Source: Dactylosporangium sp. AC04546 (lineage in GTDB: Bacteria > Actinomycetota > Actinomycetes > Mycobacteriales > Micromonosporaceae). Taken from it: DNA of 64,000 nucleotides. The notes under the pieces were generated by a model. That model did no database searches, was not told the DNA's origin, and saw only the letters and a list, made by a program, of their open reading frames with translations. The translations under genes were made by a program, and so were the position numbers. The stretch covers positions 55,134 through 119,133 of the forward strand of contig NZ_JAHYSG010000024.1 of NCBI RefSeq assembly GCF_022095675.1. The letters run 5' to 3'. Of the stretch, positions 1-9,500 are shown in pieces (positions within the stretch are counted from its first letter, which is position 1; each line of letters starts with the position of its first letter).

Positions 1-1
1 C

Positions 2-139
2 GTCGCGCTGCACCAGATCAAACACCAGGAACAGCACGGCCGCGGGCTTGCGATCGCCGGGCTGGTGGTCGGCTACGCCGGCGTAGCGTTCTGGGTGATC
101 ATGATCATCGCCATGAGGAAGCGCTTCCTGGCCCAGTAG
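2..139 (+). CDS. DUF4190-type membrane protein, C-terminal fragment
   Basis: The window opens inside a gene. The frame beginning at base 2 reads VALHQIKHQEQHGRGLAIAG followed by a hydrophobic stretch (LVVGYAGVAFWVIMIIAM) and ends RKRFLAQ-stop at 137-139. The ALHQIK..GRGLAIAGLVxGY signature is the usual C-terminal half of DUF4190 domains, small actinobacterial proteins with two membrane segments joined by a short loop; only the second segment is present. Function of the family is unknown. The 5' part lies outside the window, so length and start cannot be judged. Confidence 0.6.
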   Translation, partial: VALHQIKHQEQHGRGLAIAGLVVGYAGVAFWVIMIIAMRKRFLAQ

Positions 140-279
140 GATGCCTCGCAGCGCCCGAATGGACCGCCGTCGCCACACCTCGCACCTCGTGCAGCAACCT
201 GCGCCGTCGACGGACAGCCGACGCACTTGCCTCACTCGACCCGCGCCCATCGGCACGACCGTTCGGCACTGCCCGGCTG

Positions 280-650
280 CCGGGCGACATCGGTGACATC
301 AGCCGGTTCCCAAGCCGCGGGCATTTCGCGTCCTGGAACGGCACTGCCCCGATCGACGCGTCCTGCGGAGACCAACGACGCCACCGCCTGTCCCGGGCCG
401 GAAACCGGCGCATCAACCGGACCCTGCACATCGCGGCGACCGTCCAGCTCCGACACGACACCTGTCAGACGTCGTCTACAAACAGATGGGCAAAGACGCC
501 AAGGCGGCAGCGACGGGCCCGGGAGGACAAACGGGAGCGACTCTGCAATCCAGCGCGGCCGACCCAATCCCAACAGCCGGCACTTCGGAACAGTCACTTC
601 CCGGACCCGCCACCAACCACTCTAGAACGACCCTCCTCACCACCGCTTGA
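280..650 (+). pseudogene. IS110-family transposase, degenerate C-terminal remnant
   Basis: From 286 the frame reads GDIGDISRFPSRGHFASWNG, TAPIDASCGDQRRHRLSRAG and NRRINRTLHIAATVQLRHDT, which is the transposase_20 region of IS110-family transposases. At about 460 the family match moves to another frame (LSDVVYKQMGKDAKAAATGP), continuing to a TGA at 648-650. The stretch normally between RHDT and LSDVVY (the EGRAYYDRK..GKTPMEA segment) is missing, so an internal deletion also shifted the frame. Upstream of about 280 nothing recognisable remains. IS110 transposases use a DEDD/RuvC-like N-terminal domain, which is absent, so this copy is dead. Confidence 0.75.
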
Positions 651-765
651 CACAGAGGAGTGCCTTGGCGGGGTGGGCCGGGCAAAGGCGGATGGGAACG
701 TCCATCAGGCGTGAGAACCGCCGTTCCGTCGCGAGGCAGCGGCCAACGTGCCAGGACACATCACG

Positions 766-1335
766 TCAAGCCGTTACTCGCGCGGGCCGGTATCGCAGGG
801 CGACCGCCCCCGACCGGAACTCATGGCGATCCACGAGCTCGAGCTGGATGCGCTCGCGCAGACCGGCGAGCAACGTCGGCCCGTGTCCGGCAAGGACCGG
901 CTGCACAAGGAACTCGTACTCGTCGATCAGTCCCAGATCTGCCAACGCCAGGGGGAGCGTCACGCCGCCTACCCACAGGCCCTCGCCTGGCTCCTGCTTG
1001 AGCCGCTGAACCGCTTGCCCCAAGTCGCCTCGCACCAGCTCGGCATTCCAATCGACCCCGCTCAGCGTGCTCGACACGACGTACTTCTTCGCCCGGTCGA
1101 TGGTCTCGGCGAACGGAATCTGCCACTCACCCATCCAGTCAGGCCACGTGCCCGTGGCCGGCTGCCGCCACGCCGACTCCATCATCTCGTAGGTCACCCG
1201 GCCGAAGAGCAGGGCATCAGCTCGTTCCATCTCAGCGGTCCAGTAGCGCATCGACTCCTCGTCTGGCGGGAGCCCTGCCTCGTGATGGCAGCAGCCGTCG
1301 AGTGTGACGTTGATCGAGTATCGAAGTGCTCTCAT
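766..1335 (-). CDS. Dihydrofolate reductase / RibD C-terminal domain family protein
   Basis: 189 residues, opening MRALRYSINVTLDGCCHHEA, the start expected for the RibD_C/DHFR-fold family of NADPH-dependent reductases common in actinomycetes. The family core follows: DALLFGRVTYEMME near residues 41-54, KYVVSSTL near 85, then GLWVGGVTLPLALADLGLID, the glycine-rich nucleotide-binding and dimer region. It is probably a soluble stand-alone reductase; the substrate is unknown, and most such proteins are not the housekeeping folate enzyme. An AGGGAG ribosome site sits just upstream of the ATG. It is flanked by transposase remnants on both sides and has no operon partner. Confidence 0.85.
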   Translation of the reverse strand: MRALRYSINVTLDGCCHHEAGLPPDEESMRYWTAEMERADALLFGRVTYEMMESAWRQPATGTWPDWMGEWQIPFAETIDRAKKYVVSSTLSGVDWNAELVRGDLGQAVQRLKQEPGEGLWVGGVTLPLALADLGLIDEYEFLVQPVLAGHGPTLLAGLRERIQLELVDRHEFRSGAVALRYRPARVTA

Positions 1336-1669
1336 CTCGTTGCTCTCCCTTGATGCGCGCAGCGCGTTTTCACCGGACCGTAATCAGACGACTGTCGGCG
1401 CCATTTCTCATCGGCGCCCGATCCCACCTACTCAACACCGTCGTGGTGCGAACCAGACCGCAGACCGAGCGCGCGACCGATTCGGCGATCTGCTCAAGCC
1501 GCGGTCAGCCGGCGGCTGTCCCAGAACGCGCGGACGAAGCGGCTCCATCGCATCGCCGACCGCCGGCACGCTGGCTGGGGCGAGTCGCGGCGCTCCTTGT
1601 CCCTCACCACCGCCGGGAGGTCGGTGGCCGTCAGCGGGCAGATCTCGTTAGCCACCCACAGATTAGCGT
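1336..1669. other. Intergenic stretch without a recognisable gene
   Basis: About 330 bases between the reductase start and the IS256-type remnant. Short open frames exist on both strands but none has a plausible ribosome site or a family signature. The first bases must hold the promoter of the leftward reductase gene. The rest is probably decayed mobile-element or flanking DNA; I see no inverted repeats that would mark an element end. Confidence 0.5.
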
Positions 1670-1921
1670 TCACGCGGCTTGAGCGTCATCTCCTGACTCG
1701 TGCTCAGGTTGGTCGTCGGGTCGTCCGACGATGCGGCCTTTGTCGGCGCCGGCGCGGACGAGGGCGACGAGGTGGGGTGCGTTGACGGCGCGCCAGCGGC
1801 GTTGGGCGGACTCGATGAGCTTGAAGGCCATGGCGATGCCAGCAGCGCGGGAGCCGGGTCCCTTGGCGACCCGTTGACGGAGCCGGATCGTGGCGAAGGT
1901 GGACTCGTGGCAGGTGCCGTT
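1670..1921 (-). pseudogene. IS256/Mutator-family transposase, 3' fragment
   Basis: Read leftward from about 1921 the translation is NGTCHESTFATIRLRQRVAK, then GPGSRAAGIAMAFKLIESAQ and RRWRAVNAPHLVALVRAGAD, ending near 1670. ESTFATxRLRQRVxKGPGSRAAGxAMAFKLIExAQxRWRAVNAPHLVALVRAGA is the standard C-terminal end of actinobacterial Mutator-type transposases. The catalytic DDE part is entirely missing, so this is a dead 5'-truncated fragment. The preceding residues in the same frame have no transposase character. It ends about 50 bases before the start of the small hypothetical gene on the other strand. Confidence 0.75.
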
Positions 1922-1971
1922 GACAAATGCGTTGGCGGACGCCGACGGATCGGGAAAGATCCGACCACGGG

Positions 1972-2406
1972 GTGACTGACGTGCGGACTCGGCTGCGGCA
2001 GGTGCGAATCGACGCGCGGACCTTTGTGTGGCGCGCGGAGATTCGTCACGTGCAGGGCAGCGGCGACTGCCACCGGTGCATCCGCGTTCGAGCCTGGGGC
2101 GCCGGAAAGACGAGCCAGGCGCTCCAGGCGGATCTGCTGTCGGTCGCCTGGCCGGCACCGTGGGGTGCATGTGCGACAGACGGCGCCTATCCCGCACCAG
2201 CCGACGTACGGGCGATCATCAGCTATTCCGTGGAGCACGGGTGGCAGCCAGAGCTGCGCGGCGGCACGTTCGTGCTGTCCGAGCGGGAGCATGCGGCTCG
2301 GTTCTCGTTGCCCGATTTCCTGCTGACCGATCGCCTGCGTACGCCGGAGAGCGCGGACCCCACCATCCGAGTGATCCGCGCTTACGAAGCTCGTCACCGA
2401 GACTGA
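1972..2406 (+). CDS. Conserved hypothetical protein, WRAEIRHVQG family
   Basis: 144 residues from a GTG at 1972. The core (TFVWRAEIRHVQGSGDCHRC, then IRVRAWGAGKTSQALQADLL, and WPAPWGACATDGAYPAPADV) resembles a compact family seen across Micromonosporaceae and Streptomyces that has no assigned function. Two closely spaced cysteines (GDCHRC) are conspicuous, as is a C-terminal segment with a FVLSERE motif. No signal peptide or membrane segment is visible, so it should be cytosolic. The gene stands alone, just downstream of a transposase fragment, so its N-terminus could have been altered by that event. The start is uncertain because no strong ribosome site is present. Confidence 0.6.
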   Translation: MTDVRTRLRQVRIDARTFVWRAEIRHVQGSGDCHRCIRVRAWGAGKTSQALQADLLSVAWPAPWGACATDGAYPAPADVRAIISYSVEHGWQPELRGGTFVLSEREHAARFSLPDFLLTDRLRTPESADPTIRVIRAYEARHRD

Positions 2407-2478
2407 CGGGCACGCGGTTCGGCTGGCTGACTTCAGGCGGGCGGTATCGTGCTTGCACGCTCGGGCTGGGAGGTCGGC

Positions 2479-4179
2479 ATGCGCAGTGCGCAGTGGTACG
2501 CAGGGGACGATCGCAACTCCTACATCCACCGGGCCTGGATGCGGCGCGGGTTGCCCGCCGACGCGCTCGCCGGGACGCGGCCGCAGATCGCCATCGCCAA
2601 CACCGCGTCGGACCTCACGCCGTGCAACAGCCATCTTGACGAGGTCGCCGAGCACGTCAAGCGCGGGGTCTGGGAGGCCGGCGGCGTGCCGCACAACCTG
2701 CCGGTCGTGTCGATCGGGGAGACGCAGGTGCGGCCCACCGCGATGCTCTGGCGGAACATGGCCGCCATGGCCACGGAGGAGATGCTCCGCGCCAACCCCG
2801 TCGACGGGGTCGTGCTGCTCGGCGGGTGTGACAAGACCATTCCGTCGCTGCTCATGGCGGCGGCATCCGTCGGGCTGCCCGCGCTTGTGGTGCCCGGCGG
2901 GCCCATGCTCACGGGGACGTTCCGGGGGACGCCGCTCGGGTGTGGGACCGACGTGTGGCGGCTGTCCGAGGAGGTTCGCGCCGGGGCGTTGTCGGAGCAG
3001 GCGTTCCTCGACTCCGAGTCGTCGATGATCCGCAGCCGGGGACACTGCAATACCATGGGTACCGCCTCCACCATGGCCATCATGGCCGAGGCGCTCGGGA
3101 TGACCATCCCGGGAACCGCCGGCATCCCGGCGCCCGACAGCCGGCTGCTCGTGCGGGCCCACGAGGCGGGGAAGCTCGCCGTGCGGCTCGTCCAGGACGG
3201 CGTACGGCCCTCGGACGTGATGACGGCGGGGTCGTTCCGCAACGCCATCGTCGCGCTCGCCGCTACCGGCGGGTCCACCAACGCCGTCGTGCACCTGCTC
3301 GCGATCGCCGGGCGACTGGGGGTACCGCTGAAACTCCAGGACTTCGATGATCTCGGGTCCGCCGTGCCGCTCCTCGTCGACCTCCAGCCGGCGGGGCGGC
3401 ATCTGATGGAGGACCTGCACCGGGCCGGCGGGCTGGCGGCGGTGCTGCGGGAGGTCGCCGACCTGCTCGACCCGGATGCGCGGACGGTGACCGGGCGGCC
3501 GTTCGTCGAGCATCTCGCGGAGGCGCAGATCTGGGACCGCGAGGTCATCCGCCCGCGGGAGGCGCCGCTGCAACCGGCGGCCGGGATCGCGGTGCTGCAC
3601 GGCAACCTCGCGCCGGCCGGCGCCATCATCAAGCCGGCCGCCGCGTCTTCGCATCTGCTGCAGCACCGGGGGCGGGCGCTGGTGTTCGACTCGATCGAGG
3701 ACTTCCACGCCCGCGTCGACGATCCCGAGCTGGACGTCGACGCCGACAGCGTGCTCATCCTGCGGGGATGCGGTCCCAAGGGGTACCCCGGAATGCCCGA
3801 GGTCTCGAACATGCCCCTGCCCGCCAAGCTCCTGCACCAGGGCGTCCGCGATATGGTCCGCATCTGTGACGGGCGGATGAGCGGCACCGCCTACGGCACC
3901 GTCGTGCTGCACGTGGCGCCCGAGGCGGCGGCCGGCGGGCCGCTCGACCGGGTGCGCACCGGCGACTGGGTCACGCTCGACGTGCCCGGCCGCACGCTGC
4001 ACGTCGAGGCCGACCTGGACGCCCGCGAGCCGTCGGAGGCGTTCCGCAACGCGCTCGCCCGGCCCCGGCGCGGCTGGGAGCGGCTGTACGTCCAGACCGT
4101 CATGGGTGCTGACACGGGCGCCGACCTGGACTTCCTCCTCGGGGCGAGCGGCGACGCGGTATCTCGCGAGTCACACTAA
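2479..4179 (+). CDS. IlvD/Edd family dehydratase (dihydroxy-acid or sugar-acid dehydratase)
   Basis: 566 residues. IlvD/Edd enzymes remove water from 2,3-dihydroxy acids or aldonic acids to give 2-oxo acids, using an Fe-S cluster. The three cluster cysteines are visible: C49 in LTPCN, C117 in GGCDKT and C190 in GHCNTMGTASTM, plus the GCGPKGYPGMPE motif of the C-terminal half. The N-terminus (SYIHRAWMRRGLPADAL) and the overall look fit the sugar-acid branch (arabonate/xylonate-type) at least as well as branched-chain IlvD, so the substrate is left open. I chose the ATG at 2479 because GGGAGG lies about eight bases upstream; a GTG at 2449 is in frame. No sugar transporter or aldolase lies beside it. 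Confidence 0.88.
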   Translation: MRSAQWYAGDDRNSYIHRAWMRRGLPADALAGTRPQIAIANTASDLTPCNSHLDEVAEHVKRGVWEAGGVPHNLPVVSIGETQVRPTAMLWRNMAAMATEEMLRANPVDGVVLLGGCDKTIPSLLMAAASVGLPALVVPGGPMLTGTFRGTPLGCGTDVWRLSEEVRAGALSEQAFLDSESSMIRSRGHCNTMGTASTMAIMAEALGMTIPGTAGIPAPDSRLLVRAHEAGKLAVRLVQDGVRPSDVMTAGSFRNAIVALAATGGSTNAVVHLLAIAGRLGVPLKLQDFDDLGSAVPLLVDLQPAGRHLMEDLHRAGGLAAVLREVADLLDPDARTVTGRPFVEHLAEAQIWDREVIRPREAPLQPAAGIAVLHGNLAPAGAIIKPAAASSHLLQHRGRALVFDSIEDFHARVDDPELDVDADSVLILRGCGPKGYPGMPEVSNMPLPAKLLHQGVRDMVRICDGRMSGTAYGTVVLHVAPEAAAGGPLDRVRTGDWVTLDVPGRTLHVEADLDAREPSEAFRNALARPRRGWERLYVQTVMGADTGADLDFLLGASGDAVSRESH

Positions 4180-4210
4180 AGCACCCGGACCGCCTGCCGA
4201 TGCTGCTCAG

Positions 4211-6370
4211 GTGCGGGACAGGTGGTGGCTGTGGTGGACGTTCGCCGGGGCGCTGGCGACGGCCGGCTACTTCACGTTGCCCGGACTCTCGCGCAGCCTG
4301 GTCTACGACGCGATCGGCGCGGTCTCGGCGCTGGTGATGCTCACCGCCGCCCGCCGCAACGACCGCACCAGGCGCCTCGCCTGGCTGCTCATGGCGGCGG
4401 GCACCGGCGTGTGGAGCGCCGGCGACTTCGTCTACACCTACTACGCCCACGGGCTGCACGCCGAGCCGTTCCCGTCGTTCGCCGACGTGCTGTACCTCAG
4501 CGCCTATCCCCTGATGATCGGCGGCCTGTTCCTGCTCGCGCGCGACCGGGGCCGCAGCCGCGCGGTCATCGTGGACGCGACGATCGTCGCCACCGGCGTC
4601 GGCCTGGTGCTGTGGACGTTCGTCATGCAGCCCATCGCCCAGGACTCGACCGTCTCGGTCGGCACCCGGCTCATCGCGCTCGCGTACCCGGCCGCCGACG
4701 TGCTGCTGCTGGCGATGGTCGCCCGGCTGCTGGTCTCCGGCGCCGCGCGCGACGCGAGCGTCCGGCTGCTCGTCGCCGCGCTGGGCGTGCTGCTGACGGC
4801 CGACATCGCGTACTCGATCGTGAGCGCGTACACCGCCTACAACGGCGGGCTGTTCGACGCCGGCTGGCTGCTGTCGTACACGCTGTGGGCCGCCGCCGCG
4901 CTGCACCCGGCCGTCCGCGCGCCGGGCCGCCCGCCGCGCTCGACCGGCACCCGTCCTCGGCTGGTCCTGCTCGCGTGCTCATCGCTGCTCGCCCCGGCCA
5001 TGCTGCTCGTGCAGGGCCTGCGGGACCCGCGCACCATCGAGTGGCAGGCCGACGGGATCGGTGCCGGCGTGCTGTTCCTGCTGGTCGTGGTCCGCATGGC
5101 CGGGCTGGTCCGCGAGGTGCACACGATGGCCATGTGCGACGAGCTCACGGGCCTGGCCAACCGGCGTGAGCTGGAGCACCGCATCCGGGCCGCGCTCGGT
5201 ACCGCCGCCGAGGTCGCTCTCATCGACCTGGATGACTTCAAGGCGATCAACGACCGTCTCGGTCACGGCATCGGCGACCGGCTCCTCGTGGCCGTCGGCG
5301 AACGCCTCACGGCCGCCGTCGCCCCCGGCGACACCGTGGCGCGGCTGGGCGGCGACGAGTTCGCGGTACTGCTGCCCACCGCTCCCCACGGCCTCACCGC
5401 CGCGCTGGCCGAGCCGTTCACGATCGGCCCGCACCGCCTGCTCGTCCGCGCGAGCATCGGCGTGGCCGACTGCACCGGCACCGACGACCCGTTCGAGCCG
5501 CTGCGCCGGGCGGACGTGGCGATGTACGCGGCGAAGGTCACCGGCGGCCGCAGCGCGCGCTACTCGCCGGAGCTCGACGCCCGGTCGAGCGAGCACGCGC
5601 AGCTGGGCGCGGAGCTGCGGGTGGCGCTGGACGAGGGCCAGTTCTTCCTGGTGTACCAGCCGATCGTCGCACTCCCCTCGGCCCGCGTGGCGGGCGTCGA
5701 GGCCCTGGTCCGCTGGCGCCACCCGGCGCGCGGCCTGGTCAGCCCGGCCGACTTCGTGCCGGTCGCGGAGCACAACGGCCTGATCGTCGAACTGGGCGCG
5801 TGGCTCCTCCGCGAATCGTGCACCCGCATGGAGTCCTGGCGCCGCGTTCACGGCGCCCGCGCCCCGGAGAAGATGAGCGTGAATGTCTCGGCGCGCCAGC
5901 TGTCCGAGCCCGACTTCGCCGATGTTGTGGCCACGGTACTGCGGGAGACCGGCCTACCCGCGTCGTACCTGGCGCTGGAGGTGACCGAAACCGCGGTCTT
6001 CGACAGCGCCGTGGCCCTGGACACGTTGCGCGCCGTGAAGGCCCTGGGGGTCCGTATCGCCCTGGACGACTTCGGCACCGGCCACTCGTCCCTGGGCCTG
6101 CTGCGCACAGCACCGGTCGACATCCTGAAGGTCGACAAGACCTTCGTCGACGACCTGGCCGCTCCTGGCGCCCAGGCAGCGATCGTGACAGCGTTGATCG
6201 ACGTGAGCAACCACCTGGGCCTGACGGCGATCGCCGAGGGCGTGGAGACCCGGGAACAGGCGGAGCGGCTGGTGTCGATGGGGTACCGCTACGCCCAGGG
6301 CTACCTGTTCGGCCGCCCGACCCCGGACCCCGACTTCACCGCCCCGCTGGCCCTGGCCGAGCGCGCCTAG
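4211..6370 (+). CDS. Membrane-bound GGDEF-EAL cyclic-di-GMP protein
   Basis: About 719 residues. Roughly ten hydrophobic segments occupy the first 300 residues and form an integral-membrane sensor region. A GGDEF diguanylate cyclase domain follows (DELTGLANRRELE, then ARLGGDEFAVLLP near residue 380), then an EAL phosphodiesterase domain with VEALVRWRHP, NVSARQL, LEVTETAVFD, ALDDFGTGHSSLG and AEGVETREQ. Both active-site motifs look intact, so it could make or degrade c-di-GMP. The product-inhibition RxxD site is replaced by APGD, suggesting the cyclase lacks that feedback. I start at the GTG at 4211, after the dehydratase stop; there is no strong ribosome site and earlier in-frame starts would overlap the previous gene. 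Confidence 0.85.
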   Translation: MRDRWWLWWTFAGALATAGYFTLPGLSRSLVYDAIGAVSALVMLTAARRNDRTRRLAWLLMAAGTGVWSAGDFVYTYYAHGLHAEPFPSFADVLYLSAYPLMIGGLFLLARDRGRSRAVIVDATIVATGVGLVLWTFVMQPIAQDSTVSVGTRLIALAYPAADVLLLAMVARLLVSGAARDASVRLLVAALGVLLTADIAYSIVSAYTAYNGGLFDAGWLLSYTLWAAAALHPAVRAPGRPPRSTGTRPRLVLLACSSLLAPAMLLVQGLRDPRTIEWQADGIGAGVLFLLVVVRMAGLVREVHTMAMCDELTGLANRRELEHRIRAALGTAAEVALIDLDDFKAINDRLGHGIGDRLLVAVGERLTAAVAPGDTVARLGGDEFAVLLPTAPHGLTAALAEPFTIGPHRLLVRASIGVADCTGTDDPFEPLRRADVAMYAAKVTGGRSARYSPELDARSSEHAQLGAELRVALDEGQFFLVYQPIVALPSARVAGVEALVRWRHPARGLVSPADFVPVAEHNGLIVELGAWLLRESCTRMESWRRVHGARAPEKMSVNVSARQLSEPDFADVVATVLRETGLPASYLALEVTETAVFDSAVALDTLRAVKALGVRIALDDFGTGHSSLGLLRTAPVDILKVDKTFVDDLAAPGAQAAIVTALIDVSNHLGLTAIAEGVETREQAERLVSMGYRYAQGYLFGRPTPDPDFTAPLALAERA

Positions 6371-6508
6371 CCGCGGACCAACCGCAGCCACTCCATCACA
6401 TCAAGCGGCCGCAAGGACACCACGGAATCGGCCGCGCTCGACGCCCCGTTCGGACCCACGGTTCCGGATGGACGGTCCCGGCCGGGACTCTCGCCGGAGC
6501 GGCGAGGG
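6371..6508. terminator. Convergent intergenic region with hairpin
   Basis: Between the converging GGDEF-EAL and ABC genes lies a 14-nt palindrome (GTCCCGGCCGGGAC, about 6475-6488), followed by a seven-base-pair stem CTCGCCG-GAG-CGGCGAG at 6490-6506. These could fold as terminators for either direction, but there is no U-tract. No gene is visible here. Confidence 0.4.
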
Positions 6509-9500
6509 TCAACCGGCCAGGTGGCCCCAGCGGTGTTCCAGCTCGCGCCACGTGCCCTGGGCCGCCGCGGTGCCGTCCTGGAGGACCACGACGCGGTCGG
6601 CCTGGGTCAGGGCCGCTCGCTTCGACGTCGAGCCGATCACCGTGACGCCGTGCTCGCGCAGGGCGCTCCACAGCGCCAGCTCCGTGGTCACGTCCAGGGC
6701 GGACGAGACGTCGTCGGCGATGAGCAGCTCCGTGCGCGGGGCCAGGGCGCGGGCCAGGGCCAGGCGTTGCAGCTGGCCGCCGGACAGGCGGGTGCCCTTG
6801 TGGCCGATGAGCAGGCCCAGGCCGGCGCCCGCGGCGGCCAGGTCGTGCTCCAGCTGGGCCGTCGAGACGGCCGTGTCGGCGTCGACCTCGTGGCCCAGGC
6901 GGATGTTGTCGGCAACCGTCCCGGACAGGACCCGCGGCAGCTGGGCCACGTAGCCGATCTGGTTCGGGCGCAGGAACATCTCCGGCTCGGTCACCGGCTC
7001 GCCGTTCCACTTCAGTTTGCCGGTGTGGTGGACGATGCCGGCCAGGGCGCGCAGCAGGCTCGACTTGCCCGACCCGACCGGGCCCACGACGAGGACGAGC
7101 TGGCCGCGTTCGATCGACAGGTCGAGGTCGCGGACCGCCACCGTGCCGTCCTCGTGGACGGCCGTGAAGCCGTCGAGGTCGAGGCGGCGCAGCGGGTGGC
7201 GGGGCGCCGCCTTCGGGGCCGGGGCGGTGCCGGCCGACAGGTCGACGCCCTGGACGCCGGCGCCGTACTCGCCGACACCGCTCATCGCGACCGTCCGGCG
7301 GGTCCAGACGCGGGCCGACGGCAGCTGGGAGATCAGCGACGCCGTGGTCCAGGCGAACCAGCGTGCCGAGCCCAGCGTGGAGACCGCGACGAGCGCGGCG
7401 CCCGGGGACAGCGCGCCGGTGAGCAGCAGCGCCCACGCCACGATCGGCAGCAGGCCGCTGGCCAGGGCCGGGGTCGAGCGGGCCCACACCTGGACCGAGA
7501 TCTCGAACCGCTGGCGGTCGCTGCGGACCCGGTCGAGGCGGGCCAGGTGGGCGAGCACCGGGGCGGTCGCGCCGGCCAGCTTGACCGTGCGGGCCGCGGA
7601 CAGCGACGACACGAGCGACGTGGCGAACGCCGCCCGCGCGGCGACCGTCTTCTGCGCCGAGCGTTTCAGCGACGGGCCGAAGAGGGTCGCGGCCAGGCCG
7701 GACAGCACGATCGTCCCGGCCATGAACAGCGCCGGCACGATCGAGCCGGACACGACCGTCATCGACACCAGCACGAAAAGGCAGATCCACTGGTCGATGA
7801 GGTTGTCGGCCAGCACGACCACCCGCTCGGTGTCGCCGCCCTGCGCGACGACCTCGGCCGGGGTGTGCTTGCTGACCCGGCGGGGGCCGGTCTGCCCGTG
7901 GACCAGCCGCAGGCTGATGCGCAGCAGCTGGCGGACCCACCACTCGGGGAACCACTTGCCGGTGTAGTACGGCAGCGCGAGCGGTATCAGCAGGCCGCAC
8001 ACGATCCCGATGGCCGGCCAGAGCGTGTCGCCGGCGCCGTCGACCAGGTCGGCCCACAGCCAGGGCAGGACCGAGCCGTCGAGGCCGAGCAGCACCATGA
8101 CGGAGAACATCAGCACCGACGCGATCCCGAACCGGGCGTCGTTGGTCGCCAGCTTGAAGATGTTCCACAGTGTGCGCGCCTTGGGCAGGTCGGGCAGCGG
8201 CGGCGGGTCGGCCTTCGCCGCGCCGCCGACGGCGTCGACCAGGGAGGACGGCAGCGCACTGCCGACGACGACCGGCGATGCGGCGCCGCTGGTGGCCAGC
8301 AGCGCGGCGAACCGCTGCGAGGTCGCCATCGGCCCGGCCTCCACGACCTGGCCGTCGGCGAGGACCACGACCTCGTCGCAGTTGCGCACCGACGACAGCC
8401 GGTGGGCGACGATGATGCCGATCCGCCCGCGCAGCATCCGGTCGGTGGCCCGCTGCACCTGCTGCTCGGTCACCGGGTCGAGCCGCGCCGTCGCCTCGTC
8501 GAGGATCACGACCTGCGGGTCGCGGACCGTGATCCGGGCGAACGCGACGAGTTGCTCCTGGCCGGCCGACAGCACGTGGCCGCCCTCGCCGAGCCGCGTG
8601 TCGAGGCCGTCGGGCAGGTCGGCGACCCAGCCGGTGAGGCCGAGCTCGTCGACCGCGCGGGCGGCGGCGTCGAGCAGCTGCTCGTCGAACAGCGCGATGT
8701 TCTCCGCGAGCGTGCCGGCCAGGATCTCGGTGCGCTGCGGTACCACCGCGATGAACCGGCGCAGCTCCTCGACGTCGACGTCCAGCAGGTCGGTCTCGCC
8801 CAGGAACACGGTGCCGCGGGGCAGGTCGACGGCGCGCGTCAGCACCTTGGCCAGGGTCGACTTGCCCGAGCCGGTCCGGCCGACGAGCGCGTAGGACCGG
8901 CCGCGGTGGAACGTCAGCGAGACGTCCAGCAGCGCCGGGCGGTGGGCCTGCTCGCCGTAGCGGAACGTGAGCCCGCGGACGCTGAGGTCGCCGGGCGTGG
9001 GGGCGACGCCGCCGGTCGGCTCCTGCTTCGAGTCGCGCAGCAGCTGGACGCGGCCCCAGGCGCCGAGCGCGTACTGCAGCTCGGGCACCATCCGGCTGGT
9101 GTGCTCGACGGTGGCGCCGAAGCCCAGCGCGAGCAGCCAGACGGCGGTGAGCTGGGCGCCGTCGATCCGGTCGGTCGCGAGCGCCCACACGCCGGCGAGC
9201 ACGACGACGGCGATGCCGAGCCGCACCACGCCGGACGCCGACGCGGTGACGGCGGCCGAGCGGTTCCACACCTTCCGGCCGCGGGTGAGCACCTGGCTGG
9301 CCCGTCGCGCGTAGAGGCGCAGCACGTAGGGCCGGGCGAGCGTGGTACGGACGTCGTCCTGGCCGTGGATCGACTCCTCCATGACCGCGGCGAGGTCGCT
9401 CCACGCTTCCTCCTCGCCCATCCGCAGCGAGGCGATCTTCGCCGTGGGCTTACGCAGGGCGATGGTCAGGCCGACGGTGAGCACGATCATGCCGATGCCG

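Noticed and set aside
140..279. Extension of the IS110 remnant upstream to the DUF4190 stop
   Set aside because: No frame in this stretch keeps transposase similarity, so I limited the remnant to 280-650.
1663..4002. A long open frame on the minus strand opposite the IlvD/Edd dehydratase
   Set aside because: It mirrors the strongly biased codons of the real gene, is rich in Arg, Pro, His and Gly, and has no family motif or ribosome site. The plus-strand gene shows three cluster cysteines and full family similarity.
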